64,000 bases of DNA from Pseudomonas marginalis (GTDB lineage: Bacteria > Pseudomonadota > Gammaproteobacteria > Pseudomonadales > Pseudomonadaceae). Below, one piece after another: positions 1 through 8,478 of this stretch. A program made the position numbers and the translations under genes. The stretch lies in contig NZ_VTFG01000002.1 of assembly GCF_008692035.1 (NCBI RefSeq), forward strand, positions 372,001 to 436,000, written 5' to 3'. Position 1 is the first letter of the stretch; every line of letters starts with the position of its first letter. The notes under the pieces are model-generated. The model saw only the letters and a program-made list of their open reading frames with translations, was not told the DNA's origin and searched no databases.

Positions 1-780
1 GACCAGCCATGGCATGAACGAGGCGTTTTCCACCGGGTCCCAGAACCACCAGCCACCCCAGCCGAGTTCGTAGTAGGCCCACCACGAACCGAGGGTGATG
101 CCGATGCCGAGGAACGCCCAGGCGACGATGGTCCACGGCCGCGACCAGCGCGCCCAGGCCGCATCGAGACGCCCGCCGAGCAAGGCGGCGATAGCGAAGG
201 CAAAGGCCACGGAAAAACCCACGTAGCCCATGTAGAGCATCGGCGGGTGCACGATCAGGCCGATGTCCTGCAGCAGCGGGTTGAGGTCGTGACCGTCCGC
301 CGGGATCTGCGGCAGGATGCGGGTAAACGGGTTGGAGGTCATGATCAGGAACAGCAGGAAGCCGATGCTGATCATGCCCATCACCGCCAGCACCCGTGCG
401 AGCATGACTTGCGGCAACTGCCGCGAGAACACCGACACCGCGAAGGTCCAGCCGCCGAGGATCAACGCCCACAGCAGCAGCGAGCCTTCGTGGGCGCCCC
501 ACACCGCGCTGAACTTGTAGTACCAGGGCAAGGCGCTGTTGGAGTTATTGGCTACATAGGCGACGGAAAAGTCGTCGGTCATAAAGGCGTAGGTCAGGCA
601 GCCAAACGCAAAGACCAGGAACGCACACTGGCCCCAGGCGGCCGGCTGCGCCAGGCTCATCCACAGGCGGTCACCGCGCCAGGCACCGAGCAACGGCACC
701 ACTGCCTGGACGATGGCAAAGCACAGGGCGAGGATCATCGCCAACTGGCCCAGTTCCGGAATAAACAATGCAGACGTCAT
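1..780 (-). CDS. ccmF: Cytochrome c-type biogenesis protein CcmF, N-terminal part (cut by window edge)
   Basis: CcmF is the large inner-membrane subunit of the system I haem lyase that joins haem from CcmE to apocytochrome c in the periplasm. The 260 visible codons start with MTSALFIPELGQ at an ATG (complement of 778-780) and run off the left edge, so the C-terminus is missing. Several membrane segments are visible. The tryptophan-rich WWD-type haem-handling motif of the family is present (WWAYYELGWGGWWFWDP, encoded near 30-95). The start lies 3 bases after the ccmE stop, consistent with one ccmABCDEF transcript. Confidence 0.95.
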   Translation of the reverse strand, partial: MTSALFIPELGQLAMILALCFAIVQAVVPLLGAWRGDRLWMSLAQPAAWGQCAFLVFAFGCLTYAFMTDDFSVAYVANNSNSALPWYYKFSAVWGAHEGSLLLWALILGGWTFAVSVFSRQLPQVMLARVLAVMGMISIGFLLFLIMTSNPFTRILPQIPADGHDLNPLLQDIGLIVHPPMLYMGYVGFSVAFAFAIAALLGGRLDAAWARWSRPWTIVAWAFLGIGITLGSWWAYYELGWGGWWFWDPVENASFMPWLV

Positions 781-783
781 CAC

Positions 784-1239
784 TTAGCCCTCCTTGGCGG
801 GGGTGGGTGCGGACTGGCCGCTGTCTTTCAAGGCCTTGGTGACTTCCGGCGGCATGTATTTCTCATCGTGCTTGGCCAGCACTTCATCGGCCACCACCAC
901 GCCGTCGGCGTTGAGCTTGCCCAGGGCGACGATGCCCTGGCCTTCGCGGAACAGGTCCGGGAGGATGCCGCGGTAGGTGATGGTCACGGCCTTGTTGAAA
1001 TCGGTGACCACGAAGGTGACGTCGAGGGAGTCGCCGGAACGCTTCAGCGAGCCCTTCTCCACCATGCCGCCGGCGCGGATGCGCGTGTCCAGCGGCGCTT
1101 CGCCGTTGGCGATCTGGGTCGGGGTGTAGAACAGGTTGATGTTCTCCCGCAGGGCGCTCATCGCCAGGCCCACGGCAATACTGACGCCGGCCAGGATGGC
1201 AAGGATGATCAACAGACGCTTTCTACGCAGCGGATTCAC
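784..1239 (-). CDS. ccmE: Periplasmic haem chaperone CcmE
   Basis: CcmE binds haem covalently in the periplasm and passes it to the CcmF/H lyase. The 151-residue protein has an N-terminal signal anchor (about residues 9-29) and a beta-barrel body. The haem-binding histidine is His124 in the motif LAKHDEKYMPPEV, with Tyr128 nearby. The start is GTG, and its GTGA overlaps the ccmD stop by four bases, so translation is probably coupled. Length and motif are normal for the family. Confidence 0.96.
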   Translation of the reverse strand: MNPLRRKRLLIILAILAGVSIAVGLAMSALRENINLFYTPTQIANGEAPLDTRIRAGGMVEKGSLKRSGDSLDVTFVVTDFNKAVTITYRGILPDLFREGQGIVALGKLNADGVVVADEVLAKHDEKYMPPEVTKALKDSGQSAPTPAKEG

Positions 1240-1412
1240 TTTTCGGTCTCCCGGCGCAGACGACGCGCCTCTTGTTGCAGGTAACGCTTGCGGGCCAGGA
1301 TCGGCGCGGCGACGTTGAGGGCCAGCACGGCCAGGCAGATGCCATAGGCCGTCCAGACATACAGGCCGTGGTGGCCCATGGCGAGAAAATCACTGAAAGA
1401 AGCAAAACTCAT
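1236..1412 (-). CDS. ccmD: Small haem exporter subunit CcmD
   Basis: This 58-residue protein begins MSFASFSDFLAMGHHG and has one membrane segment (about residues 17-37) followed by a basic tail ending RRLRRETEK. That is the CcmD pattern. CcmD binds the CcmABC complex and is needed to release holo-CcmE. The ATG overlaps the ccmC stop in ATGA, and its own TGA overlaps the ccmE GTG. A competing reading frame of similar length covers the same bases but encodes a low-complexity Trp/Pro-rich peptide and is rejected. Confidence 0.9.
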   Translation of the reverse strand: MSFASFSDFLAMGHHGLYVWTAYGICLAVLALNVAAPILARKRYLQQEARRLRRETEK

Positions 1413-2164
1413 CCACGCGCTCCCAGGCAGCTTTGCACTTCGGCCTTGACCCAGCTGGCGCGGGCTTCACGCTTGAGCACTTCGAGGCGCATGCGCATCA
1501 GCAGCACGGCGCCGAAGAAGCAGTAGAACCCCAGCACCATCAGCAGCAACGGCGCCCACATTTCCACGGGCATCGCCGGTTTTTCGGTGAGGGTGAAGGT
1601 GGCGCCCTGGTGCAGGGTGTTCCACCACTCCACCGAGTACTTGATGATCGGGATGTTGATCACGCCGACAATCGCCAGCACCGCGCAGGCCTTGGCGGCG
1701 CTGTCACGATTGCTGATCGCGTTGCCCAGGGCAATAAGACCGAAGTACAGGAACAGCAGGATCAGCATCGACGTTAGTCGCGCATCCCACACCCACCACG
1801 AACCCCAGGTGGGTTTGCCCCAGATCGCGCCGGTGACCAGCGCCACGGCGGTCATCCACGCACCGATGGGCGCGGCGCATTGCAGGGCGACGTCCGCGAG
1901 TTTCATCTTCCACACCAGGCCGACGACGCCGCACACCGCCAGCATCACGTAGCAGGACTGGGCCAGCATCGCGGCAGGCACGTGGATGTAGATGATGCGA
2001 AAGCTGTTGCCTTGCTGGTAGTCCGGCGGTGCAAAGGCCAGGCCCCAGACCAGGCCGATGCCGATCAGCAACACGGCGGCGAGGCTGAACCAAGGCAGCA
2101 GTCTGCCACTGATGCCGTAGAACCATTTGGGCGAGCCGAGCTTGTGAAACCAGGTCCAGTTCAT
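1409..2164 (-). CDS. ccmC: Haem exporter membrane protein CcmC
   Basis: CcmC is the membrane subunit that presents haem to CcmE. The 251-residue protein begins MNWTWFHKLGSP, has six likely membrane helices and carries the WWD-type motif WGSWWVWDARLTS. The periplasmic haem-ligand histidines of the family are visible in IHVPAAML and WWNTLHQG. An in-frame extension upstream to about 2200 is possible, but GGAA seven bases before 2164 and family length favour this start. The stop overlaps the ccmD start. Confidence 0.94.
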   Translation of the reverse strand: MNWTWFHKLGSPKWFYGISGRLLPWFSLAAVLLIGIGLVWGLAFAPPDYQQGNSFRIIYIHVPAAMLAQSCYVMLAVCGVVGLVWKMKLADVALQCAAPIGAWMTAVALVTGAIWGKPTWGSWWVWDARLTSMLILLFLYFGLIALGNAISNRDSAAKACAVLAIVGVINIPIIKYSVEWWNTLHQGATFTLTEKPAMPVEMWAPLLLMVLGFYCFFGAVLLMRMRLEVLKREARASWVKAEVQSCLGARG

Positions 2165-2250
2165 TGCTGTTTCCATCACGGTTGCTTCTTGTCTTGGCAA
2201 GAAGCGTAGGGTCTTTACTGACTATGCGTATACCGCCCAGTCAGACCTCA

Positions 2251-2919
2251 TTATTCACCGACGCTGATCTTCAGGCCGGCGGCTATAGCAAAGGGTGTCA
2301 GGGTTACCGCCAGGGCGGTCAGGCTGCCAAGCCACAGGAGGTAACCGGTCGCCGGCATGCCCATGAGCGCGGCTTGCAACGCGCCGCTGCCCAGGATCAG
2401 TACCGGGATGTACAAAGGCAGAATCAACAGGGCCAGTAACAGGCCACCCCGTTTCAAGCCGACGGTCAACGCGGCACCCACCGCCCCCAACAGGCTGAGT
2501 ACCGGGGTGCCGAGCAGCAGGCTCAGCAACAGGATCGGCAGGCATTCGCCGGGCAATCCCAGCATCATCGCCAGCAGTGGCGAGAGCAAGACTAGCGCCA
2601 GGCCGGAAAAAGCCCAGTGTGCCAGTACCTTGGCCAGGACCAGAAGTGGCAGGGGGTGCGACGAAAGGACCCACTGTTCGAGGGAACCGTCTTCGAAATC
2701 ACTGCGAAACAGCCCGTCCAGCGAGAGCAGGACGGACAAAAGGGCCGCGACCCACACCAGTCCCGGAGACAAGGTTTGCAACAGTTTAGTCTCCGGGCCG
2801 ACCGCCAACGGGAACAACGCAATCACGATGGCAAAGAACACCAGCGGGTTGGCCAGTTCGGCCGGGCGGCGGCACAGCAAGCGGGCTTCGCGGGCGATCA
2901 ACAGGGCAAACACACTCAT
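2251..2919 (-). CDS. ccmB: Haem exporter permease CcmB
   Basis: CcmB is the permease paired with the CcmA ATPase in the CcmABCD complex that releases holo-CcmE. The 222-residue protein begins MSVFALLIAREARLL and shows about six hydrophobic helices. The conserved stretch DFEDGSLEQWVLS follows the second helix. The ATG overlaps the ccmA stop (ATGA at 2916-2919). A longer in-frame reading extends upstream into ccmA, but that part is low-complexity and is rejected. Confidence 0.95.
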   Translation of the reverse strand: MSVFALLIAREARLLCRRPAELANPLVFFAIVIALFPLAVGPETKLLQTLSPGLVWVAALLSVLLSLDGLFRSDFEDGSLEQWVLSSHPLPLLVLAKVLAHWAFSGLALVLLSPLLAMMLGLPGECLPILLLSLLLGTPVLSLLGAVGAALTVGLKRGGLLLALLILPLYIPVLILGSGALQAALMGMPATGYLLWLGSLTALAVTLTPFAIAAGLKISVGE

Positions 2920-3551
2920 ACCGACCACCGCCCCAGGTCGAGGTCGCGGTAACCGCCGGGCATGCGCGCCAGGGTGTGGTGGGTGGTGAGCACCACCTGG
3001 CCGCCCTGCTCGCAGTGCTGCGCCAGGTGCTGTTCCAATTGGGTGACGCCTTGTTTGTCGAGGGCGGTGAAGGGTTCGTCGAGAATCCACAGCGGCGGGC
3101 CAGGCAGGTACAGGCGCGCCAGGGCCACGCGGCGCTGCTGGCCGGCGGACAGGGTGTGGCAGGGAACGTCTTCGAACCCCTTGAGGCCGACGGCGGCCAG
3201 GGCTTGCCAGATGGCGTCGCGGGTCGCGGGATGATGCAGGGCGCTGAGCCAACTGAGGTTTTCTTCGGCGGTGAGCACATCCTTGATCCCGGCGGCGTGG
3301 CCGATCCAGATCAGGTTGCGTGCCAGTTCGGTGCGTTGTTCGTCGAGGGGCCTGCCGTTGAGTCGCACTTCACCGGCCGTGGGTTGCATCAGGCCGGCCA
3401 GCAGGCGCAGCAAACTGGTCTTGCCGCTGCCGTTGGGGCCGCTGATCTGCACCATGTCGCCGCCCGCCACACGCAGGTCGAGGTGCTCGAACAGCAGGCG
3501 CAGGTCGCGTTCACAGGAGAGCGCTACGGCTTCAAGAAGAGGGCTGGTCAA
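2916..3551 (-). CDS. ccmA: Haem exporter ATP-binding protein CcmA
   Basis: This is the ABC ATPase that powers CcmE release in cytochrome c maturation. The 211-residue protein has Walker A GPNGSGKTSLL (about residues 38-48), the signature LSAGQQRRVALARL and Walker B LWILDEP. It is the first gene of the minus-strand ccm operon. The 190-base gap to the divergent fliK-like gene should hold the promoters of both. Confidence 0.95.
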   Translation of the reverse strand: MTSPLLEAVALSCERDLRLLFEHLDLRVAGGDMVQISGPNGSGKTSLLRLLAGLMQPTAGEVRLNGRPLDEQRTELARNLIWIGHAAGIKDVLTAEENLSWLSALHHPATRDAIWQALAAVGLKGFEDVPCHTLSAGQQRRVALARLYLPGPPLWILDEPFTALDKQGVTQLEQHLAQHCEQGGQVVLTTHHTLARMPGGYRDLDLGRWSV

Positions 3552-3742
3552 GAGATCACGGGCCTTTACGGTTCAAGTCGGCGGTGCAGCGGCCGTTATA
3601 GAAAGAAGCACAATAACGGCTTTGGCGACCGATTTTAGAGAGCTGGATCAAATAGTTGTGAGGTTTTTACCGCTCTCTTTGCAGACGGGCGGCATTATAC
3701 ATGCGATGCCCTACGCTAAAGAGGGCTATTTCCCCAGAGACG

Positions 3743-5329
3743 ATGCGCACGATGACCGGCGAGATCAACCTTCCTACGCTTCCTCCCACCCCGGCAACCG
3801 GGCAAAGCCCTGCGCCTGCGCCCGGGGCGCTGCTGAAACTGCTGGAGCCGCAGATCGGGCTGATCGACCCGGGCAAAACCGTGAATGCCGAGGTGCTCGC
3901 CCTGAAACAAGGCGGTGAGGCGTTTCAGCTGTTGCTCAAGCTGACCCTTGAAGGCGGCCGCCAGACGCTGGTGCAAGCCAGCAGCCCACAACCCTTGCCG
4001 TTGGGCAGCAATGTGGCCGTGAGCCAGACGCCCGCAGGCAACCTGGCCATCAGCCTGCAACAAGCCCTGAGCGCCAATGTTGCCGCCCTCACCCGTATCG
4101 ATACGGCCAGGATGCCGGAAGGCACACTGCTGCAGGCCAAGGTGCTGACCACCCAGGCCATGCCCCAAGGCAGCGCGCAGCCGGCGATCTACCGTTCGTT
4201 GGTGACCGTACTCAATAGCGCCCTGGCCGGCGCGACCCTGACACTGGAAAGCCCGCAACCGTTGCGCGTGGGCAGCTTGCTCAGCGCCGTGGTGCAGAAC
4301 GCGCAAACCCTGAATTTTGTGCCGTTGAGCGGGCTCAAGGATCAACTGGCCGTCACCCAGCAACTGGCGACCCAGCAAAGTCGCCAGGGCTCCCTGGATG
4401 CGGTGTTCACGGCGTTGCAAAATCTGCCCCGCGGCGACAGCACCTCCGCCGACCTTCGCGCTGCCGCCGACCGTTTGCTGGCGGCCTTGCCCGACCTGGC
4501 ACAGGTGAGCAACCCCAAGGTGCTGGCCCAGGTGATCCAGAACAGCGGCGCCTTTCTTGAAGCCAAGTTACTCGCCGGGCAAAACCCGCAGGTGCCACCG
4601 CTGGATATGAAGGGCGCGCTGCTGCGCCTGGTCGCCGACCTGCTGCCCGCCCTGCCCGCGAGCACCAACCTGAATGCCATTCTTGCCGCCAACACCCTGG
4701 CCCAGGTGCTGCCCAACTTTGTGCGCAGCCCATTGGGCACCCTCGGCCAGGTCGGCGCGCGGCAGGCGCCGGTCAGCTTCCCACTGCCGGAGCGGCTGAT
4801 GGCGAAACTGGAGGGCGAAGGCGACCTGGAAAACCTGCTGCGCCTGGCCGCCGGGGCCATTTCCCGCCTGCAGAGCCACCAGCTGTCGAGCCTGGAGCAA
4901 ACCGGCACCACCGCCGATGGCCGCCTGCAAACCACCTGGCAGTTGGAGATCCCCATGCGCACCCTGCAGGACATCGTGCCGTTGCAGGTCAAGTTCCAGC
5001 GCGAAGAGCCGGCGCCGGACAAGGACCAGCCCGAACGCAAGGATTCCAAGGAGCCCAAACAGATGCTCTGGCGCGTCGAACTGGCCTTCGACATGGAGCC
5101 CCTGGGGCCGTTGCAGGTCCAGGCGCAACTGACCCAGGGCAAGCTGTCCAGCCAACTGTGGGCAACCCGCGCTTTCACCGCCAGCCTGATCGAAAGCCAT
5201 TTGGGCAGCCTGCGCGAGCGCCTGGTGTCGTCGGGGCTGAATGTCGGCGACCTGGACTGCCACCTGGGCACCCCGCCACGCGGGCCGAAAACCGGACTGG
5301 AACAACGCTGGGTGGATGAAACCGCATGA
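3743..5329 (+). CDS. FliK-like hook-length control family protein
   Basis: The 528-residue protein is rich in Gln, Ala and Leu in its first two thirds. It ends in a globular domain resembling the FliK C-terminal (Flg_hook) domain, about residues 415-515, including MLWRVELAFDMEPLGPLQVQ and a terminal stretch with LRERLVSSGLNVGDLDC. FliK sets flagellar hook length by signalling FlhB to switch substrates. This gene lies next to ccm, outside any flagellar cluster, and is translationally coupled to an FlhB C-terminal-domain-like gene, so it is probably a paralogue rather than the hook ruler. ATG 3743 and ATG 3752 are both possible starts. Confidence 0.75.
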   Translation: MRTMTGEINLPTLPPTPATGQSPAPAPGALLKLLEPQIGLIDPGKTVNAEVLALKQGGEAFQLLLKLTLEGGRQTLVQASSPQPLPLGSNVAVSQTPAGNLAISLQQALSANVAALTRIDTARMPEGTLLQAKVLTTQAMPQGSAQPAIYRSLVTVLNSALAGATLTLESPQPLRVGSLLSAVVQNAQTLNFVPLSGLKDQLAVTQQLATQQSRQGSLDAVFTALQNLPRGDSTSADLRAAADRLLAALPDLAQVSNPKVLAQVIQNSGAFLEAKLLAGQNPQVPPLDMKGALLRLVADLLPALPASTNLNAILAANTLAQVLPNFVRSPLGTLGQVGARQAPVSFPLPERLMAKLEGEGDLENLLRLAAGAISRLQSHQLSSLEQTGTTADGRLQTTWQLEIPMRTLQDIVPLQVKFQREEPAPDKDQPERKDSKEPKQMLWRVELAFDMEPLGPLQVQAQLTQGKLSSQLWATRAFTASLIESHLGSLRERLVSSGLNVGDLDCHLGTPPRGPKTGLEQRWVDETA

Positions 5330-5655
5330 ACAACGCCAACCCGCCACGCCAGGCGATTGCCCTCAAGTACGACGGCCAGCAGGCGCCGACCCTGACCGCC
5401 AAGGGCGACGATGCCCTGGCCGAAGCCATCCTCAAGTTGGCGCGGGAAAATGAAGTGCCGATCTATGAAAATGCCGAGCTGGTGAAACTGCTGGCACGCA
5501 TGGAACTGGGCGACAGTATTCCGGAGGAGTTGTACCGCACCATCGCCGAGATCATTGCATTTGCCTGGACGTTGAAGGGCAAGTTCCCGGTGGGCTATGA
5601 CCCGGATGCGCGGCCGGTGGAGCGGGATGTGACCGAGCGTGGCGACGATTACTGA
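5326..5655 (+). CDS. FlhB C-terminal-domain-like protein (EscU/YscU/HrcU family fragment)
   Basis: The 109-residue protein matches only the cytoplasmic C-terminal domain of FlhB; the four membrane helices are absent. The opening NPPRQAIALKYDG aligns with the FlhB autocleavage region NPTHYAVALKYD. The cleavage motif NPTH reads NPPR here, so self-cleavage is not expected. The rest (AILKLARENEVPIYENAEL, then IPEELYRTIAEI) follows the family fold. Its ATG overlaps the stop of the FliK-like gene (ATGA), so the two are probably made together and may interact as FliK and FlhB do. Confidence 0.82.
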   Translation: MNNANPPRQAIALKYDGQQAPTLTAKGDDALAEAILKLARENEVPIYENAELVKLLARMELGDSIPEELYRTIAEIIAFAWTLKGKFPVGYDPDARPVERDVTERGDDY

Positions 5656-5691
5656 ATCGTCGCACCGCCCCTCCCACATTTGGATCCGCGG

Positions 5692-6918
5692 TCAGTTGAG
5701 CAATTCGCTTAGCGGAATGAAACTGACCCGATCACCCACCTCCAGCGTCGTCCCTTCCAACACCTCCACAAACCCCTCCGCCCACGCCGCGCTGCGCAGC
5801 ACGCCGGAGCTCTGGTTGCGGTAGATGATCGCCTTGCCCTGTTCGATGCGCCCGCGCAGATACTCGCGGCGGTTGCCCGGCTTGGGCCAGGTGAACCCCA
5901 CCGGCACGTCGAAACGCAGCGGCTCCACGTCTGCCACACCCTGGCGGCGCAGCAAGTAGGGGCGCGCCAACAGCGCAAAGGTCACCAGGGTCGAGGCCGG
6001 GTTGCCCGGCAGGCCGATCACCGGCACGCCACGGAAATGACCAAAGGTCAGGGGTTTGCCCGGCTTGATCGCCAGCTTCCATAACGCCAGCTCACCCTCC
6101 TCGCGCAGGGCGATACCGAGGAAATCCGCCTCGCCCACCGACACACCGCCCGTGGACAAAATCAGATCAACCGCGCTCAAGCCTGCCAGGCGCGAACGGG
6201 TCTGCTCCAGGTCGTCCGGCAGGATGCCTGCGTCGATGACTTCGCACCCCATGCGCTCAAGCCAAGAACACAACACGCGGCGATTGCTGTTGTAGATCTG
6301 GCCCGGACCGAGGGGCAAACCGGGCTCGATCAGCTCATCGCCGGTGGACAACACCGCGACACGCGGGCGGCGGATCACGTCCAGCCGATCGCGGCCAAGG
6401 GACGCCGCCAGGCCCAGCTCGATCGGGCCCAGGCGCGTACCGGCCGCGAGCACCAACTCACCGACGGTGGTTTCCTGGCCTTGGGGGCGGATGTTCTGGT
6501 TGGGCTGCAACGGTTCGCTGAAGCTCACGCGCTCATCGGCGTGGACCACGGCGTTTTCCTGCATTTCCACGCAGTCCGCGCCTTCCGGTACCGGCGCACC
6601 GGTGAAGATGCGTGCACAGGTGCCGGCCGCCAGCGGCTGCGGCGCCTGGCCGGCAAAGATGCGCTGGCTGACGGGCAAGGGTTCACCGGTCCAATCCGCC
6701 AGGCGCACGGCGTAACCGTCCATGGCGCTGTTGGGCCAGGGCGGCAGGTCGAGGGTGGAGACCAGGTCCTGGGCCAATACACGGCCGTCGCACTCGGCCA
6801 GGGGCAGCACGTGCTGATCGCGGATCGGCGCGGCTTCGGCCATCGCCAGCAGCTGTTGCAAGGCTTGTTCTACCGGCATCAGGGCGCCGGTCTTGCCGGG
6901 CTTACCCACGGGATTCAC
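5692..6918 (-). CDS. moeA: Molybdopterin molybdenumtransferase MoeA
   Basis: MoeA inserts molybdate into adenylylated molybdopterin, the last common step of molybdenum cofactor synthesis. The 408-residue protein shows the family motifs SAMDGYAV-like (NSAMDGYAVRL), STGDEL, SNRRVL, STGGVSVG and GLPGNPAST. The first codons overlap the moaB stop by 17 bases. Starts further in, such as the Met of MPVEQALQQLL at 6879, are also possible because the N-terminal dozen residues are not conserved. It shares an operon with moaB. Confidence 0.94.
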   Translation of the reverse strand: MNPVGKPGKTGALMPVEQALQQLLAMAEAAPIRDQHVLPLAECDGRVLAQDLVSTLDLPPWPNSAMDGYAVRLADWTGEPLPVSQRIFAGQAPQPLAAGTCARIFTGAPVPEGADCVEMQENAVVHADERVSFSEPLQPNQNIRPQGQETTVGELVLAAGTRLGPIELGLAASLGRDRLDVIRRPRVAVLSTGDELIEPGLPLGPGQIYNSNRRVLCSWLERMGCEVIDAGILPDDLEQTRSRLAGLSAVDLILSTGGVSVGEADFLGIALREEGELALWKLAIKPGKPLTFGHFRGVPVIGLPGNPASTLVTFALLARPYLLRRQGVADVEPLRFDVPVGFTWPKPGNRREYLRGRIEQGKAIIYRNQSSGVLRSAAWAEGFVEVLEGTTLEVGDRVSFIPLSELLN

Positions 6919-7441
6919 AGGGTTCGGCCAACTTCAGGTGCGGCACGAAGTTGCACGGCCGATGACGGTTATCCAGTTGTTCGGCGAGGATGCCATCCCA
7001 ACCGGTGCGCACCGCATTGGTGGAGCCCGGCAGGCAGCACACCAGGGTGCCATTGGCCAGGCCGGCCAGTGCACGGGATTGCACGGTGGAGGTGCCGATG
7101 TCGGCCACGGAAATCTGGCGGAACAGTTCGCCAAAGCCGTCGACTTGTTTGTCGAGCAGGCAGCCGACCGCTTCGGGGGTGCTGTCGCGGCCGGTGAAGC
7201 CGGTGCCGCCGGTGATCAACACCACTTGCACCACGTCTTCGGCAATCCAGTGGGCGACCTGGGCGCGGATCTTGTAGAGGTCGTCCTTGAGCAGCACGCG
7301 CTCGGCCAGGTGGTGGCCGGCGGCGGTGAGGCGGTCGACGAAGACCTGGCCCGAGGTGTCGGTGTCCAGGGTGCGGGTGTCGCTGACGGTCAATACCGCG
7401 ATATTCAGGGGTACGAAGGGTGCATCGGCCTTGGCTTTCAT
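6902..7441 (-). CDS. moaB: Molybdenum cofactor biosynthesis protein MoaB
   Basis: MoaB/MogA proteins adenylylate molybdopterin before MoeA loads the metal. The 179-residue protein has the fold's glycine motif LITGGTGFTGRDSTPEAV and the later LPGSTNAV segment. It precedes moeA on the same strand and overlaps it slightly. The divergent mobA gene starts 76 bases away, so three molybdenum cofactor steps cluster here. Confidence 0.94.
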   Translation of the reverse strand: MKAKADAPFVPLNIAVLTVSDTRTLDTDTSGQVFVDRLTAAGHHLAERVLLKDDLYKIRAQVAHWIAEDVVQVVLITGGTGFTGRDSTPEAVGCLLDKQVDGFGELFRQISVADIGTSTVQSRALAGLANGTLVCCLPGSTNAVRTGWDGILAEQLDNRHRPCNFVPHLKLAEPCESRG

Positions 7442-7517
7442 GGCACGGTCCGGTTGTCGAAGGAACGGCCCGATGTTATATCACAGGCCCCTGTTCAGCT
7501 GCCTGCGCGGAACCCAC

Positions 7518-8120
7518 ATGCCACTCGATTCAATCCCCCTGCCCTGTTCGATCCTGCTGCTGGCCGGTGGCCGCGGCCAGCGCATGGGCGGCCAGGACAA
7601 AGGCCTGCTGGACTGGCACGGCCTGCCCTTGATCGCACACGTGCAGCGCCTGGTACGGCCACTGACCGATGACCTGATCATCTCGTGCAACCGCAACCAG
7701 GCGCAGTACGCCGCCTATGCCGACCAGCTGGTAAGCGACGACAGCCCGGATTTTCCCGGGCCATTGGCCGGTATCCGCGCGGGACTCGCCGCCGCGCGCC
7801 ATGGGCACTTGCTGATCCTGCCGTGCGATGTGCCCCATATCGACGCTCGACTCCTCGCCGACCTGCGTGAAACCGCACAACGCCATCCCTTGTTGCCGGT
7901 GATGGTGCGCCACGGTGAATTCTGGGAACCCTTGATCTGCATCATCCCCATCGGCCTGCGAACCGAGGTAGAACAGGCCTGGCATGCCGGTGAACGCAGC
8001 CCACGGAAGATCCTCCTGCAATTGGGCGGCGTCGGCGTGGAATGCCCAACCGATGACCCGCGCCTGGCCAACCTGAATACACCAGAGCTGTTGCGCCCAA
8101 GGTCTGACGTGTCAGAATGA
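7518..8120 (+). CDS. mobA: Molybdenum cofactor guanylyltransferase MobA
   Basis: MobA transfers GMP from GTP to Mo-molybdopterin to make the bis-MGD cofactor used by nitrate reductases and related enzymes. The 200-residue protein begins MPLDSIPLPCSILLLAGG; the nucleotide-binding loop LAGGRGQRMGGQDKGL is intact, followed by DDSPDFPGPLAGI. The reading frame is open further upstream, but this ATG matches family length. It is divergent from moaB-moeA. Confidence 0.94.
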   Translation: MPLDSIPLPCSILLLAGGRGQRMGGQDKGLLDWHGLPLIAHVQRLVRPLTDDLIISCNRNQAQYAAYADQLVSDDSPDFPGPLAGIRAGLAAARHGHLLILPCDVPHIDARLLADLRETAQRHPLLPVMVRHGEFWEPLICIIPIGLRTEVEQAWHAGERSPRKILLQLGGVGVECPTDDPRLANLNTPELLRPRSDVSE

Positions 8121-8201
8121 ACCTTCGCACAAGGAACTTTGGCGACGTCTCACACGTCTCAAGGTCAGCAATCAAAAAGTATTCTCTTGGAGACAACACC
8201 C

Positions 8202-8423
8202 ATGACTCAACGGACCATCGCCGCTCTCATGCTTGCACTGGGCCTGGCTACCCTCGCCGGTTGCGCCTCGCCGACAGTGATCACCCTGAATGACGGTCGC
8301 GAAATCCAGGCCGTCGACACCCCGAAATACAACGAAGATTCGGGTTTCTACGAATTCGAACAGCTTGATGGCAAGCGTACCCGCATCAACAAAGATCAGG
8401 TTCGCACCGTTAAAGACCTTTAA
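8202..8423 (+). CDS. YgdI/YgdR-family small lipoprotein
   Basis: This 73-residue lipoprotein has a signal peptide ending in the lipobox LAGC, with the lipidated Cys near residue 21. A short SH3-like domain with the family pattern VITLNDGREIQ, then GFYEFEQLDGK and INKDQV follows. GGAGA sits eight bases before the ATG. The residue after the Cys is Ala, so outer-membrane sorting is expected. The biological role of the family is unknown. A strong terminator follows. Confidence 0.9.
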   Translation: MTQRTIAALMLALGLATLAGCASPTVITLNDGREIQAVDTPKYNEDSGFYEFEQLDGKRTRINKDQVRTVKDL

Positions 8424-8439
8424 GCCTCAGCGCTTGCAC

Positions 8440-8466
8440 ACAAGGCCCGCCTCGCGCGGGCCTTGT
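8440..8466. terminator. Bidirectional hairpin between lipoprotein and pseudouridine synthase genes
   Basis: Perfect 11-base arms (8440-8450 and 8456-8466, ACAAGGCCCGC paired with its complement) enclose a 5-base loop. It lies between convergent genes that end at 8423 and 8479. There is no long T tract on either side. Confidence 0.65.
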
Positions 8467-8478
8467 CGTTTCCGGGGG

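Noticed and set aside
1223..1405. Alternative 60-codon frame over ccmD
   Set aside because: The frame encoding MSFASFSDFLAMGHHG matches CcmD and overlaps its neighbours in the way the operon requires.
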